Source: Chloroflexota bacterium
GTDB taxonomy: Bacteria; Chloroflexota; Ktedonobacteria; Ktedonobacterales; Ktedonobacteraceae
DNA: 7,159 nucleotides
Assembly: GCA_027316975.1 (NCBI GenBank)
Contig: DAHVFL010000235.1
Coordinates: 1-7,159 of the forward strand
Reading direction: 5' to 3'
Below the pieces are notes generated by a model that was given only the letters and a program-made list of their open reading frames with translations, was not told the DNA's origin and searched no databases. Positions within the stretch are counted from its first letter, which is position 1. Each line of letters begins with the position of its first letter. Both the position numbers and the translations under genes were made by a program. This document shows, piece after piece, positions 5,683 to 7,159 of this stretch.

Positions 5683-7158
5683 TTACGGGCATTTGCCACC
5701 ATCGCACCACCACAGCCAGATGTTGGGATCCTCTCCCTGGTTGACCAGGCCCGGCTCATAGTTTTCCGTACCGATCTTGTGGACGGAGACGTCAGGAGCA
5801 GAGAATAAAACGATGTACGGGTTATCCCTCAGATAGATCTGGTCGATCTGGTCGAAAGCCGCCTGGCGAGCCGCCGGATCGGCGGTCGACTGCTCGGTCT
5901 TGTACAGCGCATCCAGGGCCGGATTGCAGTAGTAGGTGGTGTTGCCAGGATTGTTGCACTGGAAGAGCGAGGCGTCGTCCGGGTCCACGCCAACGCCAGT
6001 CTCGTACTCCACGATATCATACACGCCCGGCTTGGCGTCGGTCAGGAACGTGCCGAAGAGGGTGCTGGCCGGATAGTTCTGGATATTCAGCTTGACGCCG
6101 ATCGCCTTGAAGTTCTGCTGGTTGATCAGCTGGTCGTCACTGCGCCACAGGTTGCCGGCTGTTGTCGAGTACTGGAACTCCAACCGCTGGCCGTTCTTGA
6201 CGCGCACGCCATCAGCGCCCTTCTTCCAGCCATTCGAATCCAGCAGGGCATTAGCAGCTGCAATGTCAAATTTCGGGCATGTCCCGGTGAAACGACCGGG
6301 CACCATCTGCGAGGGATGGTCGTCACAGATTGCTCCGCCCAGTCCACGACGCGCAACCTGGATCAGCGTCGTCTGGTCGACTGCCATGGACATGGCCTTG
6401 CGTATTTCTGGATTGTTGGCCAGAACCTTGTTGCGGAAGTTGAAGTACAGCGCCTCGAAGTTTTCATTTTTCGTGTCCGCTACTACCTTGTAGTTTTTCA
6501 GCGCCTGATACGAGATGGCTTTGGAGACATCCAGGAACCAGGCCGAGTCGGGAGTCCCCGCTTGCAGGTCGGTCAGGATAGTGTTCTGGTTGGGTACGAT
6601 GCGCCAGACTACCTTATCCAGGTATGGCAAATTCGGACCTTGATAGTAGTTCGGGTTGCGCACCATTGTGTAGCGGTCGGTTGGCCTGCTCTCCAACATC
6701 ATGAAGGGACCGCTGACCACGGAGGGGTTCAGGTTGTTCGCGGATTTTTTGAGCGTGGCCGGATCCAAACTTGCGTAAGTATGCGCGGGCATCGGCCCGA
6801 AGTAGCCATCCGTAAAGTAGGTGTAGAACGACACCAACGCGGTCTTGAGACTGAAGGTGATCGTCAGGTTATCGGCAGAGACAACTGCCGAGGCGATATC
6901 CTGAACCGCAATGGTATTAATCGCCCCGTACTTGGGATTTTTCCACAGCTTCCAGGTGAAATCCATGTCCCTGGCATCCAGCGGCTGGCCATCGGACCAC
7001 TTCAAACCCGGACGGAACGTGAATTTCCAGGTCTTGAGATCGCTGCTGATGCCACCATTGGCAACGCTCGGAACAGATGTTACCAGGCCAGCCTGAATCT
7101 GGCCCTCTGGGGTGGTGTTGAGCATCGGCGCGTACAGCGCATAGTCCATCATGGCTGC
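5683..7158 (-). CDS. Extracellular solute-binding protein, family 5 (OppA/DppA-like; 5' partial)
   Basis: This is the substrate receptor of the importer, working outside the cytoplasmic membrane. The frame stays open to the window edge, so the signal peptide and start are missing; the two Met codons at 7147-7152 are internal. About 491 codons are visible of a family length usually around 520-600. Counting from the Met at 7152, family landmarks occur in order: FRPGLKWSDGQPLDARDMDF (46-65), NPNYYQGPNLPYLDKVVWRI (167-186), NPEIRKAMSMAVDQTTLI (247-264) and FDIAAANALLDSNGWK (295-310). These fit the SBP_bac_5 fold. Six cysteines at 276, 292, 399, 409, 483 and 488 fall in three close pairs, suggesting disulfides in an exported protein. 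The C-terminus is Trp-rich and ends WLWWCDGGKCP. The gene heads the oppBCDF-like genes. Ligand is unknown: peptides are the default, but this family also binds sugars, nickel chelates and opines. Confidence 0.94.
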   Translation of the reverse strand, partial: AAMMDYALYAPMLNTTPEGQIQAGLVTSVPSVANGGISSDLKTWKFTFRPGLKWSDGQPLDARDMDFTWKLWKNPKYGAINTIAVQDIASAVVSADNLTITFSLKTALVSFYTYFTDGYFGPMPAHTYASLDPATLKKSANNLNPSVVSGPFMMLESRPTDRYTMVRNPNYYQGPNLPYLDKVVWRIVPNQNTILTDLQAGTPDSAWFLDVSKAISYQALKNYKVVADTKNENFEALYFNFRNKVLANNPEIRKAMSMAVDQTTLIQVARRGLGGAICDDHPSQMVPGRFTGTCPKFDIAAANALLDSNGWKKGADGVRVKNGQRLEFQYSTTAGNLWRSDDQLINQQNFKAIGVKLNIQNYPASTLFGTFLTDAKPGVYDIVEYETGVGVDPDDASLFQCNNPGNTTYYCNPALDALYKTEQSTADPAARQAAFDQIDQIYLRDNPYIVLFSAPDVSVHKIGTENYEPGLVNQGEDPNIWLWWCDGGKCP

Positions 7159-7159
7159 G

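Noticed and set aside
5562..5808. Small plus-strand frames across the hairpin and the end of the binding-protein gene
   Set aside because: They lack ribosome-binding sites and family similarity, and they overlap the hairpin and a secure minus-strand gene.
7147..7152. Start of the binding-protein gene at the double Met
   Set aside because: The frame continues to the edge, no signal peptide follows these residues, and the conserved N-terminal segment of the family would be missing.

Overview
The window holds six protein genes in two convergent groups and reads as chromosomal DNA from a free-living, moderately GC-rich bacterium. All reading frames are intact and tightly packed. GC content is clearly above 50% apart from one AT-rich island. 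The peptide-type importer, the DrrAB-type exporter and the cysteine-paired binding protein would fit Chloroflexota (Ktedonobacteria-like) or a related terrestrial lineage. That placement is a guess from gene style, because the window has no taxonomic marker such as rRNA.

Plus strand, left edge to 1361: the 3' part of an ABC-2 type exporter ATPase (its Walker A region lies outside the window), then 6 bases later a complete six-helix ABC-2 permease. Together they look like a DrrA/DrrB-style efflux pair.

Minus strand, right edge to 1379: a family 5 substrate-binding protein (5' end cut off by the window), an untranslated gap of 215 bases, then oppB-, oppC-, oppD- and oppF-like genes. This is the standard order of an oligopeptide/dipeptide-type ABC importer operon. 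The binding protein captures solute outside the membrane, the two permeases form the channel, and the two ATPases form a heterodimeric motor. Both ATPases carry the C-terminal oligo-HPY region with four cysteines at identical spacing. The substrate cannot be read from the sequence; peptides are the default, but sugars, nickel chelates or opines are also imported by this family.

The gap between the binding-protein gene and oppB is the most informative non-coding stretch. It holds a strong two-part hairpin with a poor U-tract, and an AT-rich island (16 G/C in 60 bases) with two abutting 13-base inverted repeats and a weak promoter-like pair. This suggests uneven expression of the binding protein relative to the membrane complex, and possibly a regulated internal promoter. 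The two groups meet tail to tail with only 17 bases between stop codons and no visible terminator.

I found no new type of system here. There is no CRISPR array, tRNA, rRNA, insertion sequence or phage gene that I can recognise. The findings are regulatory and structural details of familiar transporters.
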